From assembly GCA_948567375.1 (NCBI GenBank), contig OX419758.1, forward strand, positions 12,591,001 to 12,655,000: 64,000 nucleotides of DNA, read 5' to 3'. Below are positions 12,608 to 25,602 of the stretch, piece after piece (the stretch's first letter is position 1; each line of letters begins with the position of its first letter). Position numbers and translations under genes: made by a program. This stretch comes from Lunularia cruciata (Eukaryota > Streptophyta > Marchantiopsida > Lunulariales > Lunulariaceae). The notes beneath the pieces were generated by a model. It saw only the letters and a list, made by a program, of their open reading frames with translations. It did not search any database and had not been told where the DNA came from.

Positions 12608-15600
12608 AAGTAAAATAAAAGGAAGCTTGTTTAGATCGTCAAAACATTCTCTGTGACTCTCTGAGAGTTGAGAGGAGACTTCTGCTATTTTCTCCTTCAG
12701 GACGAGCAAAACCCCAAAACCCCTTCACAAGGTCGTCGCGAGATCTCCCGTAACGTCATGATCTGGCGTTTAGTTTCTGGAAGGGTGTTTCTCCCCCATT
12801 CCTGTACCGTTCACCTAGTGATCCCGAACTATAAACTAACCACAGTATCTTGACACGTATTTCCTTAGACTCAAGACGCTCTTAAAGTCTGGTTTTGAGC
12901 CACTGCAAGAGGGTTCGGTCCGAGCGTCAGGCACGAGGAGCGCGTGGGCGCAAGAGGCGCGGCGGCTGGAGCGCCCTCACATGCCCGCACATGCAGTCGA
13001 CCGGAGACGGAAGGAAGCTCGCCCAATTTTTCACGACCGATGTCAGGATGATCAAACCGGTCCCTAAACTTAGAAGAGGACCAAATCTAGCGCAGTGCAG
13101 TGGTCCCTCCTCGTCGTGCTCTTTGAAGACCTAAATGGTCTTCTTCACCGAGGAGGAGCTACAACACATACATTTCTGTTCGGCCCTTTCCGTCCCGTCC
13201 CGCCTGCCAATCTTCCGACCGGCAGGCTTTTAGGTTTCTCCAGGCAGACACTTTTGGTGGACCTTTATAATCCCGTGACTTGATGCACATCGGAGTCGTC
13301 CGATCCCTCGCTTCGACTTTTCCCACCATCCGATCCTCCCGGTGGATACTTACTTTCTGCTCTGTCGTAGTTTCACATGAGACCTTTTTCCCCTGCTGCC
13401 TGCCCCTTGTGGTTTATGTCACCTCGGGCAGTCCCGACGCACGAAGTCGAAGTTGCTACTGCTGCCCTGGCTGTCCACCATCTCAGAACCTACTGCTCCT
13501 CTCGTTACTCTCCAAGCGCTCCTCCCCCAGTCCCTCAAATGTGCAAAGGCCCCGCCCCAGACCTGCATTCATTTGGATCCATCGTCATCTCTGCGTGCCT
13601 GTAATTGTCCATAACGTGATAGTACTTTCGCACTTTGAAGATCTCGCAGAGATATGGTGAGCCAGTCAGTAGTAGTAAGTAAGTAGGCACAAAGATTGAC
13701 TGCTTGCTTGATAGAAAACTAAAGAAAAGGGAACTGATTGATGGATTCAGGGAGAGAGAAGAGAGAGAAGCACCTGAATTGTGTATATAATCAATCAATC
13801 AACTATATGTATGTCATGAGCTTTTGGCTCTCTCTCGTATGTTTGGCCATCCTGCACAATAAGTAATCAGGACTTTTACACGCGCGCTGAATGTAAGTCC
13901 ACCACCATTCGGAGCCCATACTACAGTGGGGTATTTTGGAGTGTAATTATTTACTTGTACATCATTAACCAATACTTGGAACATTTTACAACGAAGGAGG
14001 CTCTCTTCTTTGAACCAGGACAGAATTCACCTCGCAGCTTAACATGAGAAAGTATGAATTCAAGTACCACTCTCGAATCCCACCAATCAGCGGATCAGAG
14101 CTAGCCAGCGAGCCTTCTGCTCTTTATGCGCTGTTCTGCATTTCCTGCTCTCTCTACAAACGAGAGAGTCACTGCACCTCCACATTCAAACAATGAATGT
14201 GTTCACTCCACATCTCAATTCGCTTTGGTTATCTTATTGTATTGTTTGAATGTCATAAACTAACCCTTTTCCCCACATGTCCTTCCTTTCTTTCCATCTT
14301 TTCTCCTCTCCGGCGGAGCGCAGATCCCCAAAAGCTCACTTGGCCACGAGCGAGGATGGGGATGAGACTAGATCCCTGGACCTACATAAAAGCTTCGATT
14401 GATTTTCTTTCGGTTCTGTGTTAGTGTGTATATATTATATATATACTAACACATTAGAGGTTAATGCCTCTATTTTCTGCCTATTATATTACCCCTGCTG
14501 AGCATAGTCCTGTGTATGAGGTGTGACGTCTTATATATTCGAGATGACGATCGATTCGTTTGTTTCCTTTTTCCTCTTCTCCTCAAACAGAACAAAATGC
14601 ACCTGTCCTCCTACCCTTTCCTTGGTTCCCATCCTCATCATGAGTAAACTCCCATGAATTATTTCAAGTCAACCATTACATACTTATATTCCTGGAACTC
14701 ATGAAGTTCTCTCATAGAGAGTTGCGTCTTACATCACGCGTGAGGTTCTGTATGTTCTCACTCACACGAGAGCAGCTTCCACATGGCTCTCTTTCATGGA
14801 CCCTGTCTCATGCAAACATGGAAAGACAGTTATCGATCATCGTTTCAGTTTTTCATCTCTCTAATTGTCACTGCTGCTGCTGCAGAGAAGGTCGGTGATG
14901 CATGGCCAACGGACTGCGGTAGTACTACTAGGAGAAGTAACAGCAACCAACAGGGGTCTCTATGTCCATACTAGTCAGAAAAGTGATGAGAGCTTGCTTG
15001 AGCCGCGATTCTCCACTTCTTCCACCCGAAATAGGCAGTTTACCGCTTGTCTATACTGTAAGTTGCTCCAGTTCTCGAAGGTCGGAACCCTCGCATTGCG
15101 TTTTGTTTCTTACGTTGACATCTTCCCCATAATTTAGGCTCAATTCTCTCTTCAGCAATGTGGAACACAACCTGAACTTATTCCGAGTAAATCTTGCCTA
15201 AATGCATCCAAATTCATCGTTTCCTTCACAAGGAAATTATATAATCTAGAGTAAGAGTCAAATGCATCCATTTACGCGGTTGTTATCGTCCCTACCGTGG
15301 TGGGGTAGATCGCCACAAGCCCCATGTGGATACGGATAAATGGTCTCATATGTTTCACTCCTACCGAGTAAGCGGATCATTCCGAATATAAGATCAACTT
15401 ATTGTCCCTAATCGTCAAACTCTGATTTAAAAAGTGTCTTGGCATCTAAGGACGCTATATCTTCAACCTGTGAATGCTGTGACCAGCTTTTGGCCAAGTA
15501 TTCTCTTCCTAGTCAAGAGCTGGTGAAACTTAACGTATTATTTTACCAGAAATGATGTCAATATACGAAGATGATGCCCAAACTAAGTTGATATCAGTTC

Positions 15601-15999
15601 AAATAACGAGATGATCCAACCAGGCGTCGAAAACCAAATTAAACGAGTGAGCGAAGATTGAAAATACTGTCCCCTCTACTTTGCAAGTATCACAACGCTA
15701 TAGGCGGGCAGCGAGAGAAGCGATAACCTACGTCAATTAACTGACATGCCGGTACAGTACTGCTAAAAGAAGGTTCCCTTTCTAGGGTTCGCTGTGAAGA
15801 CAGACAGCGGCGAAGCTCCGCCAAAATAGCGGTGGGCTGGAGGTCAAAAGTCCACAAGACTAGGGGATGGAGGAAGTGATGTGGATAGATAGGTCTGGAG
15901 GTAGAAATATCTGAACGCCATGACAGACGAAACAGATGCTCGGGGAATCAAAGGGCAGATTCTCCACAAAGAGGTCAGAAAACACGACATGGCGTGACT

Positions 16000-18900
16000 G
16001 ACCACCCCCTTTAGGTTAAGTTATAACTGCCCCCTGAAAATAGCATGAAGGGGGAGAGAATTTCGAGATATCTCCTTCTTTGAGACGACAGTCAGGGGAC
16101 AAGATCTCTCTAAATCTCACCTACAAATAAACCTTGAAATCTGCAACACATGCTGGCGGAAGGACTCTACACAAATATCAAGACTATTCTTTAAAATCCC
16201 TAATTTACATAGTTTATATTTTTCATCCTACAGCTTTAGAAAAGGATAAGTCGATTCATGTTCATTTTTCAATCACGACTGTTCTTTAAGAGTCTTTTAT
16301 TGAGATACTTTATCTGTTTCGTCTTACAACTTTAGTTACCGATGAGCCCATTCACTTTACTTCGGCTTAATTAGTATCTACACTTTTATATCTACACCTT
16401 CTTCTCCAAGTACATACATAAAATCTGGTTCATATTGAAGTATACCTTCATATACATGTAAGAACGATTTCCTGCGGTGTGTGGAAAGAGGAAATTCCAG
16501 TTAATTCCAAATATCCATTTTGTCCTCGATTATTTTGTACTCTCTATCTATCTCCTCTCTCATGATAGAGATGATAGCTTACAAGACAGTTTCGAAAATG
16601 TTCTTGATCCTAAAATTACTCGTTGCATTATATTGGACGATCTGTCATCAGATGTCCACAAGAGAAATACTCTATGATACTCGTCTGCAAGTTGAGAAAG
16701 TATGGTAACTCATAAAGAATTTTACTTATTTATCAAGTCTTCTTCATTTTAGAAAGGAATGTAACTTTGTAATCTAGGGTGCCTTGTTTCATAGTCAAGG
16801 ATTTATTTCTATTTTTTATGGTTGAATTTTCTGTTGAATTTGTATTAAAAGCATTCAATTCATTCCCAAACCCAATACCTTGAACCAGCCAGTAGAATTC
16901 ATGTCAAGCCAGCTCCATCAATCTTGACATGCAAGAACATCATGTAATCCTATTGTGAGGTGATTGATTTGACTCCTCCTGATGTGAAAATTTCTTAATC
17001 GTCTAACAAGATCAAGACGTGAGAAGAAGTGAAAGGGAATAACGGGTGAACATCAATGTCAACTGATTGTGTTTTTTTTTATCAATGGAGCATAAACGTG
17101 TCAAAAAGCACTATTATATATTAAGAAGGCCAAAGGTCAAACAACATTTTAGTCATCTTAGGCCAAAGGTCATCATCTTAGTTGAATAGTTGAATAGTCC
17201 AAGAGAATGTACTGACACAACCAGAATCTGTGTTAGTAGGACAATATTACAATCCAATAGACCATTTTGAAGCATAAATTCCAACAGTTGTTTGACTTTA
17301 TATATGCAACATAAAGTAAAAAAAAAACATTCCACTCAAGAGGGCTACAGAGAACAAAACCAAATAAATAGTACATCATATAAGCATATTTATAGTAAGT
17401 AGTTTATATTATATAGATAGCTCAAAAAGCCTCATAAAAGTCAAATGAAAAAATATTGATGATTATCCATATAATACATAAGATATTCTAAAGACACAAA
17501 ACATGAAATGTCCAAGAACATTCTTCTAAAATAGTGTTAATGGAAGTCAAAGTATCTAAACATAGATGAATAATTATGCTCTTTATAGATTGATGTTCTA
17601 TTGATTGAAAGGTCAACTCTCATAAAGCCTATTAATATCAAAGCATATCATTTGATAATATTCTCTTCCAGGCTCATTATAGAAAGAATTAAATACATTG
17701 CAACATAGTACTTCCATAGATGTAGGGGACTTCACATTGTAACACTTGATGAAGAGTTTAAAACTTCATAACAATACTATCATGAAGAATTTAAAATCTA
17801 GATATAGACAAGCATCAAATGTATAAGAACATTCTTCTCATAGATTTAAGAAAAACAAGTCAATATAGAGGTCAACATGGATAAATGATATAAGTATTTA
17901 CTTGTATTCATAGATTTGTATTGCATGATCATATAAGGTCAACTCACTTGAAATATTTTTGGATACTAAATACTATCTATAACTTAAAATCTTCTAAAAG
18001 ATTGGAGAAAAGTCAATACTACTATTCCATACAAGAACCATAACGTTAAGAATCTTACATGACAAAGATTGATAAGTCATCTACATCATATTAGTCAATG
18101 CAATACGGAAGAAGTACATCTTCACACAAGTCAACCAACTATATTACATAAATATATGAGATTCCAAGTAAAAGTATTATACACTTAAGTACGGTGTTGA
18201 GTTTTATTAAAAATATGTGAGAACCCTAATTTTAAACCACACATTATATAGTTGGGGATCTCACTAGATAAAGATTGACAAGTGACACAAGTATCTTTAC
18301 GTAAGTGAATCACACATGTTAAAAGATATGTGATATTTTTAACAAAGATCCAAAGATCATATAAAGATCTCACGAGGCAAAGATTGATGACAAAAGCTTC
18401 CACTTAATAATAAATGCCTGATAATATCATAAAAGAAGGGAAATCCTAAATAATTCGACCAATGTAATAATAAATTCATAAATATATCAAATTCTAAATT
18501 TTTTTCTTATAATGAATTTTGTGAAATCTATACTTTTCTGTCATTTAGATGAATATAAACTGATCAATATATAAATAAGTAATTGACTCTAATCAATAAA
18601 TATGAAAAACCTAGCAAAACTATAAGGAGAAAAAAAATTATAACATCTATTCTAATGCATATTAAAAAAATCTTATTATTCTCATACATTGTAACACTAA
18701 TCAAAAACATTTATTCCACATAAATGAGTTAACTATCATTTGATATTATTTTTTATTCATCTTTTCCGTATGTTGAAGGCCTTGGATGAGATAAAATTTT
18801 GAAGACTACCCTAAACTAATAAGGAGAATATTAAAATTTTACGACACTATTTCTATAATGGCCATCCATGTCAAACTACAAAGTAAAGTAGAGCACATGC

Positions 18901-20300
18901 ATATAAAGTCTATTAGAGTAAAGTTTATTGGATTGAACCAACTTTTGACGTCAAACTGATCCTTTCATAGTTTGCAGAGCTTTGTTCACTTCGATAAGAA
19001 CAGATTACTGCACATGAAATTGTTGTTTTAATATTGATCCAATTTTAACTAAAAAGAAAAGATAGCAAGGCAGTATGCAGAGAGAAAATAAACTCATATA
19101 TATTATTGAAATGAATTAATATGTATAATAAATTTATATACAGTACAAATTGAATTACAAAATTTAAGTGGATAATAGTTTGATAAAAAAGACTGAAGAA
19201 TAAAAATGAAACTAAAAAGATCTATAATTCAATAAGAAGTGAATAATGATCAGAAAACACATTGTATACTTACTGTGGAGTGTTTTTGATAACAAATTAT
19301 TCTACAAATTCTCTTGTCGTGGTGACATGGTTGAAAATTCTACTTTTTATGGTAACATCTCATTTGATACTAAGTCTGACCATAAAAACCGATTTATGCA
19401 ACTTAAATCCACCAAGTATGAAGAAAACTATACACCCATAGAGAATAAAAAGTGAAATCTGACAACAGTTCTATAAAGATTTGGATTTCATTTTCACAAT
19501 ACACTATACCGTATGCATAAATTCAAAATCGTTTTTTCTGGTACTTGCAAGTTTTAAATATATGTCCGTCCAACTCCAAGCTTAGATTTATTTATATAGT
19601 ATATTGTCGATGTAGCATTTATATACCACATGCGTGATAAGATGGTATGATGAATGATGGTAAATGAGCTTTTAAATTAGGAGAAACAGAGAGTTCTATG
19701 TTAGCTTGCCATAACCATTGTCTCAAAGAAATCATGGTGTCACATCTGATTGTAAGCCTTGATACCTCTTGTGACCAACACATCTTTTGGCTAAAAGACG
19801 GGGTATTTGAAGTGAGGTCCTAACTTCCGACTGGAAATTGTGGGTGTGAGTGATTTCTATCTTGCATAATGTAAAGTATATAAACTTATACCATAGATAA
19901 AAAGAAATAGAATCACATCTCCTCAAAATTAACATACAACCTTTTTATTTATATTGTGTGAGAAATAAGGTAATCATATCTTTAAACCCAAGAGATTAAT
20001 AAAACCAAAATTAGAGATTTATAGATTAGAGATTTATAGTGATACATAGGTTAGCCAAAATAAGCAAAAAAGGATGCTAATTTATATATAACAGGTGATC
20101 GTAATATAATATATTTCACGTATTGTTGAATCATAAAGTATAGATGACAAAGTAAATGGAAATAATGAACAAGTTCATATTCTTGAGGTGATGTACATCA
20201 AGCCACAAAGAGGGCCCAGAATAATATAGTTTGAAAGAGTTATGCATTAGTTTAAGTTAATTTCCCTCTCGTATTAACCTAGGGGCTGTATGTCCATATG
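16000..20300. other. AT-rich tract with diverged internal repeats, no gene
   Basis: The composition drops sharply to AT-rich and no frame exceeds about 72 codons. Between about 17500 and 18420 related phrases recur. AAGAACATTCTTCT appears at about 17516 and 17825, each followed some 110-130 bp later by AGGTCAACTC. A phrase ACAAAGATTGAyAAGT with variants starts near 18057, 18262 and 18371. These look like worn tandem or nested repeats. I see no RT, integrase or transposase motif. It could be an old AT-rich transposon or a matrix-attachment-like spacer. Confidence 0.45.
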
Positions 20301-23300
20301 GTTTGAAGTTGGATTAAAACCTGTTGGCATTCCTCACGACAATCATTGAGCATCAGGTTCGAAGGGCACAGTTAGGAGAATCGGCAAAAATTCCTTAGCG
20401 AAATTCTTTGAAGTGAGCCAGTTAACTGGAACTCTAATGCCTTTGTGAAAAATGTATCATACATTAGACATTGAGAGACTGGGAGTATTTACCGATAGGT
20501 TTATTGACGGAGAATGTTTTGGTGATGATAGCGTGACCGAGACGGGGAATTCGACCACGTCATCCATCGGAAATGCAAGCCGAGAGAACGGACAAACTTA
20601 GTAGGACGTGCAACCATGTACTCTGACGGGAGCAATGAGTTGGTCAAGGAAGCCCGTCAGCATCATGGGAAGTGTGCCGTATCATCTGATCAGAATTTCC
20701 TCAACTGGACGTCCAAACGAGCAAAAGGTCAGAAGTTTCGCCGTGTCGGTAAATATTTCAGCTACTGAAACCCCAACGCGTTTTGGTTGCATCTGGCTGA
20801 CGGCATTTACAGTGTTTTCCAGTTCGGTTACCTTATGTTGACAAAGGAACCCGTTACCACAGCCTGCATCCGTTCTTGGTGGCATTTGGATGGAAGTTCA
20901 AATGACGTGCGGTAACCCAACTGGGATTCTGGAATGTGTCGGGTAAAACTCCTAACAAGTATAAACTTTGAAACGCCAGTTATGAACTACTACTGCCGGG
21001 TAAAGAGAACTCGGTACGGTACATTACAGCTATGAGCTCTGTACTCACAGAGGAGGTGATAAAACGGGTTTGGATGTTGTGGGAAGATCTGGTAAGCTGT
21101 GGATCCGATTTTCCGTTTGGGGGAGAGCGAGGTTTGGTTACCGGATTGGCAGGAAGTACCAAACGCCTACTATGCGTTCGTTCATGCTGCGCAGGGGGAG
21201 CGCGATTTGGGTGACGGTGGACTCGACGTTCGTTACGGCGGACCCACTGAGAAGTGGGCCCCGTTGGAGAGAGGAAGAAGGGAGTTCGATGAGAAAGGAA
21301 GGACGGGGAGGGGAGGCAATGATGGAAGAGGCGTGGTGTTCTGTGGTGGCAGGCGAGCCTGACTGACTCAATGACGGACTGATGGACTGACATACATATG
21401 CAGGATCGGGCAGAGAAGGCAGACGAACAGAGGAAGAGCATGAGGGCAGCCAGGGTGGTGGCAGATCTGTACCGTAGAATCTCTAAGAGGTGGAAAGAAT
21501 CTTCAAGAATATCGAGGTAAACACAAAAAGGCATCTTTTCGAAAGTTTTCTCTTGACCTCGTTGTCAAGAAAAACAAAACAAAAAGGATTGCCATGAGGC
21601 AGTAAGGACCGATTTCTATTTTGTAGTGAATTGATCGACGTGAAAGATTGAAGTCATCCTTAGGGAGGGACTAGGTTATTATTCATCGATGGTCTGTGAT
21701 TGCATAATCGTTAAGCAAGAGTTTAAACAATTTCTACTTAGTTTGCTTGTAAGATATACTACAGTATAGAGCATTATGGTGTATCTAGGACATGATATTT
21801 TGTTTGAAACAAATGGAGGAACCTTAGCAGAAAGGTCCGCATTGTGGCGAGGACTAATACGAGTGCTAATGTGAAGTATTCAAAGAGTAACTATACATGA
21901 ACAAAGAGATCTCATGCCTCGAAAGAATGTATAAATTTTGAATATTGCTTAAAGAGCACAAACTTCGTGTGTAAATTCAACCTCCACATTTTGACATTAC
22001 TATTACTCGAATAAAATATATTTATCCTTTCGAGAAGAGAAGAGATGAAACACGGATTTCCAAATGAAACTGCTGTATCAGTCGCCGAACTTGCGCTTAA
22101 AATATGTTCCCGTTTTTGAAGGGGAGAGAGATCCACGTCTCTGAGATTTGAAAAGCGCTTTTCCTTTGCTACTGTAGATAACAAGTACCATAAGAGCGGG
22201 TAATGGTGGAATAGAGTAGAGGAGAGGAGCTGGAACTGGAATTTGCAGCGGTCCAAAGCCCAAGAGAAGGGCAGCCAGAGAGAAAGTAATGGGATTAAGT
22301 GCGAGTTTTGCTCAATCGTATTGTTGCTTGAAACGAAGAGCTTTCTCTCGGCGAACAGCAGGAGGAGGAGGACGACGACAACGAGTACCACTGTAGTACT
22401 AGTACGAGATGGATGTAGCTTTTGAGGGAAGAAATACCGGTAGTAAAGGCCAGAAGCAGAAGAGCGCAGAGAAGGTATTATTTCTGCCACCTGTCCATTT
22501 AATAGAGGGCATCAAGTTACAGTACCTTCATGCAAATTCACGGCCGATGGGGTTAGGGATTCGTGAAACCAAGATAAGGGTACTGTAGTAGTAGTAAGGG
22601 CGAAAAGGAGAAGGACCGAGAGAGGTGTCACTTGGAAGCTTTAGATGGAAAAGAGAAGACGAGGTAAATGTAGAAGGGGGAGAAATTAGGGAGAAATTGG
22701 TGGAATTCTTGCAACAAGTGGATGAGCCTGGCTTTCTTTCTTTCTGTGTCCTTCTCCTGGGAAAGAGATATGTACCCCACCCCCGTGAAAGTGGGAGTGA
22801 TGCAACAGAGAGGTTGAACAGAAAATAATGGAAAAATATAGTCAAACTAAGAGAAGAGGATGAGACAACGAAAAGCTATCTTTGCTAATAAGGGCGAGTG
22901 CATGTGGATGTAGACTCAAGGGAGGTGCTTCGATTTGAGAGTTTTATTGGAAGGCTAAAGGGACAATGAGTTTGGGAATGGGAGAAGATTTTCGCAACAG
23001 AGCTTTGAAGGAAGGAAGAATCCAAAATGACAATCCCCATGGTGGTTTTCTGGTTTATTTGAGCGTTGCCTCACTGTGTGTATGTCAGGCGAGGGGAAAG
23101 CTTCAAGAGATGTGTTTCTTCGCCTCCAAAAAGAGGCGGAAAAGGCCCAACCTCGAGATACAGCGACACAGAGAGTCTCCTCTCTAGCCACAATTTCCAA
23201 AAAGGTAGTGTCAGTTTTGGGGGAAGAGTTCAATAGTATTTTGCTTGTAAGGAGGGGACAACGGGGGCCCTGAGTGCAGAAATTGTGATGCAAGCCCTCA

Positions 23301-23763
23301 GTAACAACAGTCCCAGTAAGGTAGGGAGCTTACTGTAAAACTTCAACCCAGGACAAATCCCTCCCTCAACCTAGCTATGGCAACTGCGGAGGGCAAGGTG
23401 AGAGTAGAAGAGCAAGAGAGCAGGTGCTGCTATGCTATATTTGAGTGGAAGTGTGGGTGTCTATGGTTTGTTCCACATGGGCGAGCTCCCGGGAAGACCA
23501 TGTGCTCATGTTGTAAGCCTCGAGAAAACCATAGTAACTGTACAGTAAGTACATTCTTCAGATTCGTCCCTGCCAATTTGTAGCTCAAGTCGACCTATGC
23601 GTTCGTTCACTGCTTCGAAAGAGTAGCGAAAGGAGGAAGGAATCCCCAAGATTGGAGAAGAGAAGCGGCAGATAAATTCTATATTGCTCTTACATGGGTG
23701 GCTTGGCTGGCTTGTGCCCATGAAAATGCGGGTGCATTGCTCCGGGACTGGAATACCAATGAA

Positions 23764-23813
<50 letters not shown>

Positions 23814-24760
23814 CGAATCCTGCATGTGGATAAATTTCATCAGATGCTTCTTCATGAGAATTGGCCAAAGCTGCCCTGGACTTCCTGCTATCTGTGTTGC
23901 TTGCCATGCAGAGTGCATGCCGTTGACATGCATGAAATTCGTTCCTCCCAACTTCCCCACGAATGTCCAATTCCTTAACCAATCCTCTCAACTCTGTGGT
24001 CCTCGAAGCCCCCCATACCGTCTTTAGTTTAACCCATACTTTATTCACATTCCTCTTCTCGTTGAAAATCATGTGTGTGCAACATTCGAGAAATCATGTG
24101 CGAGAGTCAGCCCTGGTATTACTTATGTATTGACCCGGATTTTATATTCTTTTCATGGTCTTAACGTTGGCTCCAACAAACATGATTCTTATGTTGTATT
24201 TGCCTTTAACAACGAGAGCCAACTACCCCCCTCCACCAATCGAAGAAGTTAAGCACATGGGCTGACTTCTTGCGCTAGATGAGCTTCATCGGCGGCTGTG
24301 GAAATCAAGTAAGCTCTCAACATAATACGTACTCATCCATTCGACACTTTCCGAAACAGAAACTATTGTTAACAAGTAGAAAGTAGAGATATCATGAGGG
24401 CACTCAACTCCCAAATTTCACAATGAGAACGAATTACGGTGGATAACAAAACAGCTAAGCTCTTCGAGTCTCCTACTCCTCGAATAGGTGAATGTATGTA
24501 CACTTCCACTTTGCATCCACATGGCTTAGCTTAATGTAACGCTGCAAAGCACGGATTGCTTGTGAGTCCCGAAAAACTTGCACGATTCTAAAAGGCATCA
24601 TTTGTACATTGTGCTAAGTGGACTAAATTCTCTCACTGTTCTAAGTTTGACACAATCTGTGGCCGTCCTTACCGCCTCTCCCGCTCACCATAATGGTGTC
24701 CAAGGGGGTCTATTTTCCGGAATTCCATGCACAAATATTCTGAAACGATGCTCTTTAGTA
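20300..24760. other. No gene recognised; microsatellite and CT-rich DNA
   Basis: Frames of up to 192 codons occur on the minus strand (21912-22490 and 20980-21534). They are rich in Ser, Leu and Pro because the plus strand is purine-rich, and they carry no motif I know. On the minus strand 20300-20885 contains several adjacent frames interrupted by stops that might be a decayed coding region, but I cannot assign a family. A (GA)n tract lies at 23767-23810. Confidence 0.4.
23767..23810. repeat. (GA)n microsatellite
   Basis: This is an uninterrupted GA dinucleotide run of about 22 units. It generates artificial Ser-Leu and Arg-Glu runs in overlapping frames on the two strands, which should not be taken as protein. 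Confidence 0.95.
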
Positions 24761-24763
24761 CTA

Positions 24764-25272
24764 CAGTCCGCTCCCGATAAGTGCAAGTTGAGTAAGTGCA
24801 ATACTGACTCTATTGGGGCTTAGCCCCATGTTACCTTTGTTGTCTCTCCCTTGATGGGGTCTTCCCATCCTTCATTTTTCCTACGCGGTCGCATTTCTTT
24901 CTGTAAGTGCAATGATTTTCCCAGAAGAAAATATAAAAACACTTAAATAGCTAGCTCTCTTCATAACAACACAGATGTGGACATAGATTTCTCCATAAGT
25001 GAATAGACGCGATAACATTTCCACTGCATACAATTCTATAATTGTAACTATTTGTAAGTCAAAACTTTCAAATAGCCTTCCCAATACTTTAGACTTTTAA
25101 AATAACATTAACATATCCGTACTCCTGATAAGTACGAGAAACTTGCAGTTATAACTGCAATTGTTTAAGGTAACATTTTCTAAGTTTTTAGATAGCTTTT
25201 AAACCTCTCCATAAGTCATAAGTGCAATCTTGGGACCGGAGCGAAGGCATTGCATTAATCGAGACTGGACTG
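24764..25272. mobile_element. Pogo-like MITE (non-autonomous, TA-flanked)
   Basis: The ends are inverted repeats: 24764-24786 reads CAGTCCGCTCCCGATAAGTG..., and 25250-25272 reads TTGCATTAATCGAGACTGGA... . They match at about 18 of 23 positions as reverse complements. The left end is preceded by TA and the right end followed by TG, consistent with a worn TA target duplication. CAGT termini and TA targets are typical of the pogo branch of Tc1/mariner. The inside is non-coding. The phrase AAGTGCAA recurs near the left end. A copy of repeat R (24811-24899) sits inside the left part. Confidence 0.5.
24811..24899 (+). repeat. Dispersed repeat R, copy 6 (inside the MITE)
   Basis: This is a full unit with the perfect hairpin TGGGGCT-T-AGCCCCA, the GATGGGGTCTTCCCATCC core and a CTACGCGGTCGC end. 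The 11-mer GTAAGTGCAAT occurs on both sides (24792-24802 and 24903-24913). This may be a target duplication, although AAGTGCAA is also repeated elsewhere in the host MITE. Confidence 0.65.
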
Positions 25273-25602
25273 TGGTCCTCATTGGGCTCTTCAATTCAAG
25301 ATAGGTAGAGAGTGATTCTTGCGCAAGGGCAATCATTCTCCTACTTGCTTCTCCTTCTTATCGTAACTTGCTCCGAGTGGTCATGAAATATATGACAAAT
25401 TTTCCCTAAGAATGACCAGCATCGCATTTCCCCAGACTGTAGTCTTCATTGCGCTCTTCAATTCAAGATAGATAGAGACTGATTCTTGCGCTAGGGCCAT
25501 CATACTCCCAAATCCACTTGCTCTGCTTCTTCTTGCTTGCTTTGGAGTGGTCAAGGAATATTTTGACAAATTGTCCCTAAGAATGACCAATCTCGAGGAC
25601 AA
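25262..25602. repeat. Local tandem duplication, two units of about 170 bp
   Basis: Unit 1 (about 25262-25430) and unit 2 (about 25433-25602) share the order of phrases: ACTGTrGTCyTCATTG, CTCTTCAATTCAAGATAG, GATTCTTGCGC, then TTTGACAAATTkTCCCTAAGAATGACCA. On the minus strand both can encode a similar peptide beginning LVILRdNLS, but unit 1 has more stops. It may be a remnant of a coding duplication or simple tandem DNA. Confidence 0.6.

Larger units (their letters stand above)
10501..15999. other. No gene recognised; two R repeat copies inside
   Basis: Only short, unsupported frames are present on both strands. The recognisable items are R copies 4 (11226-11326) and 5 (12571-12607). Purine/pyrimidine microsatellite-like stretches occur near 13690-13800 and 14420-14450. 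No transposase, reverse transcriptase or tRNA signature was found. Confidence 0.45.

Noticed and set aside
20682-20885. Minus-strand frame and following frames down to about 20330, suspected decayed polyprotein
   Set aside because: Phrases look protein-like but I could not match any retroelement or transposase motif, so no call was made.
21912-22490. 192-codon minus-strand frame with a hydrophobic run
   Set aside because: The Val/Leu run comes from a GGA-rich stretch on the plus strand; no signal-peptide context, no family resemblance, no conserved motif.
23506-24072. 188-codon minus-strand frame with Leu-Ser runs
   Set aside because: Crosses the (GA)n microsatellite; the repetitive peptide and lack of any motif indicate a chance frame.
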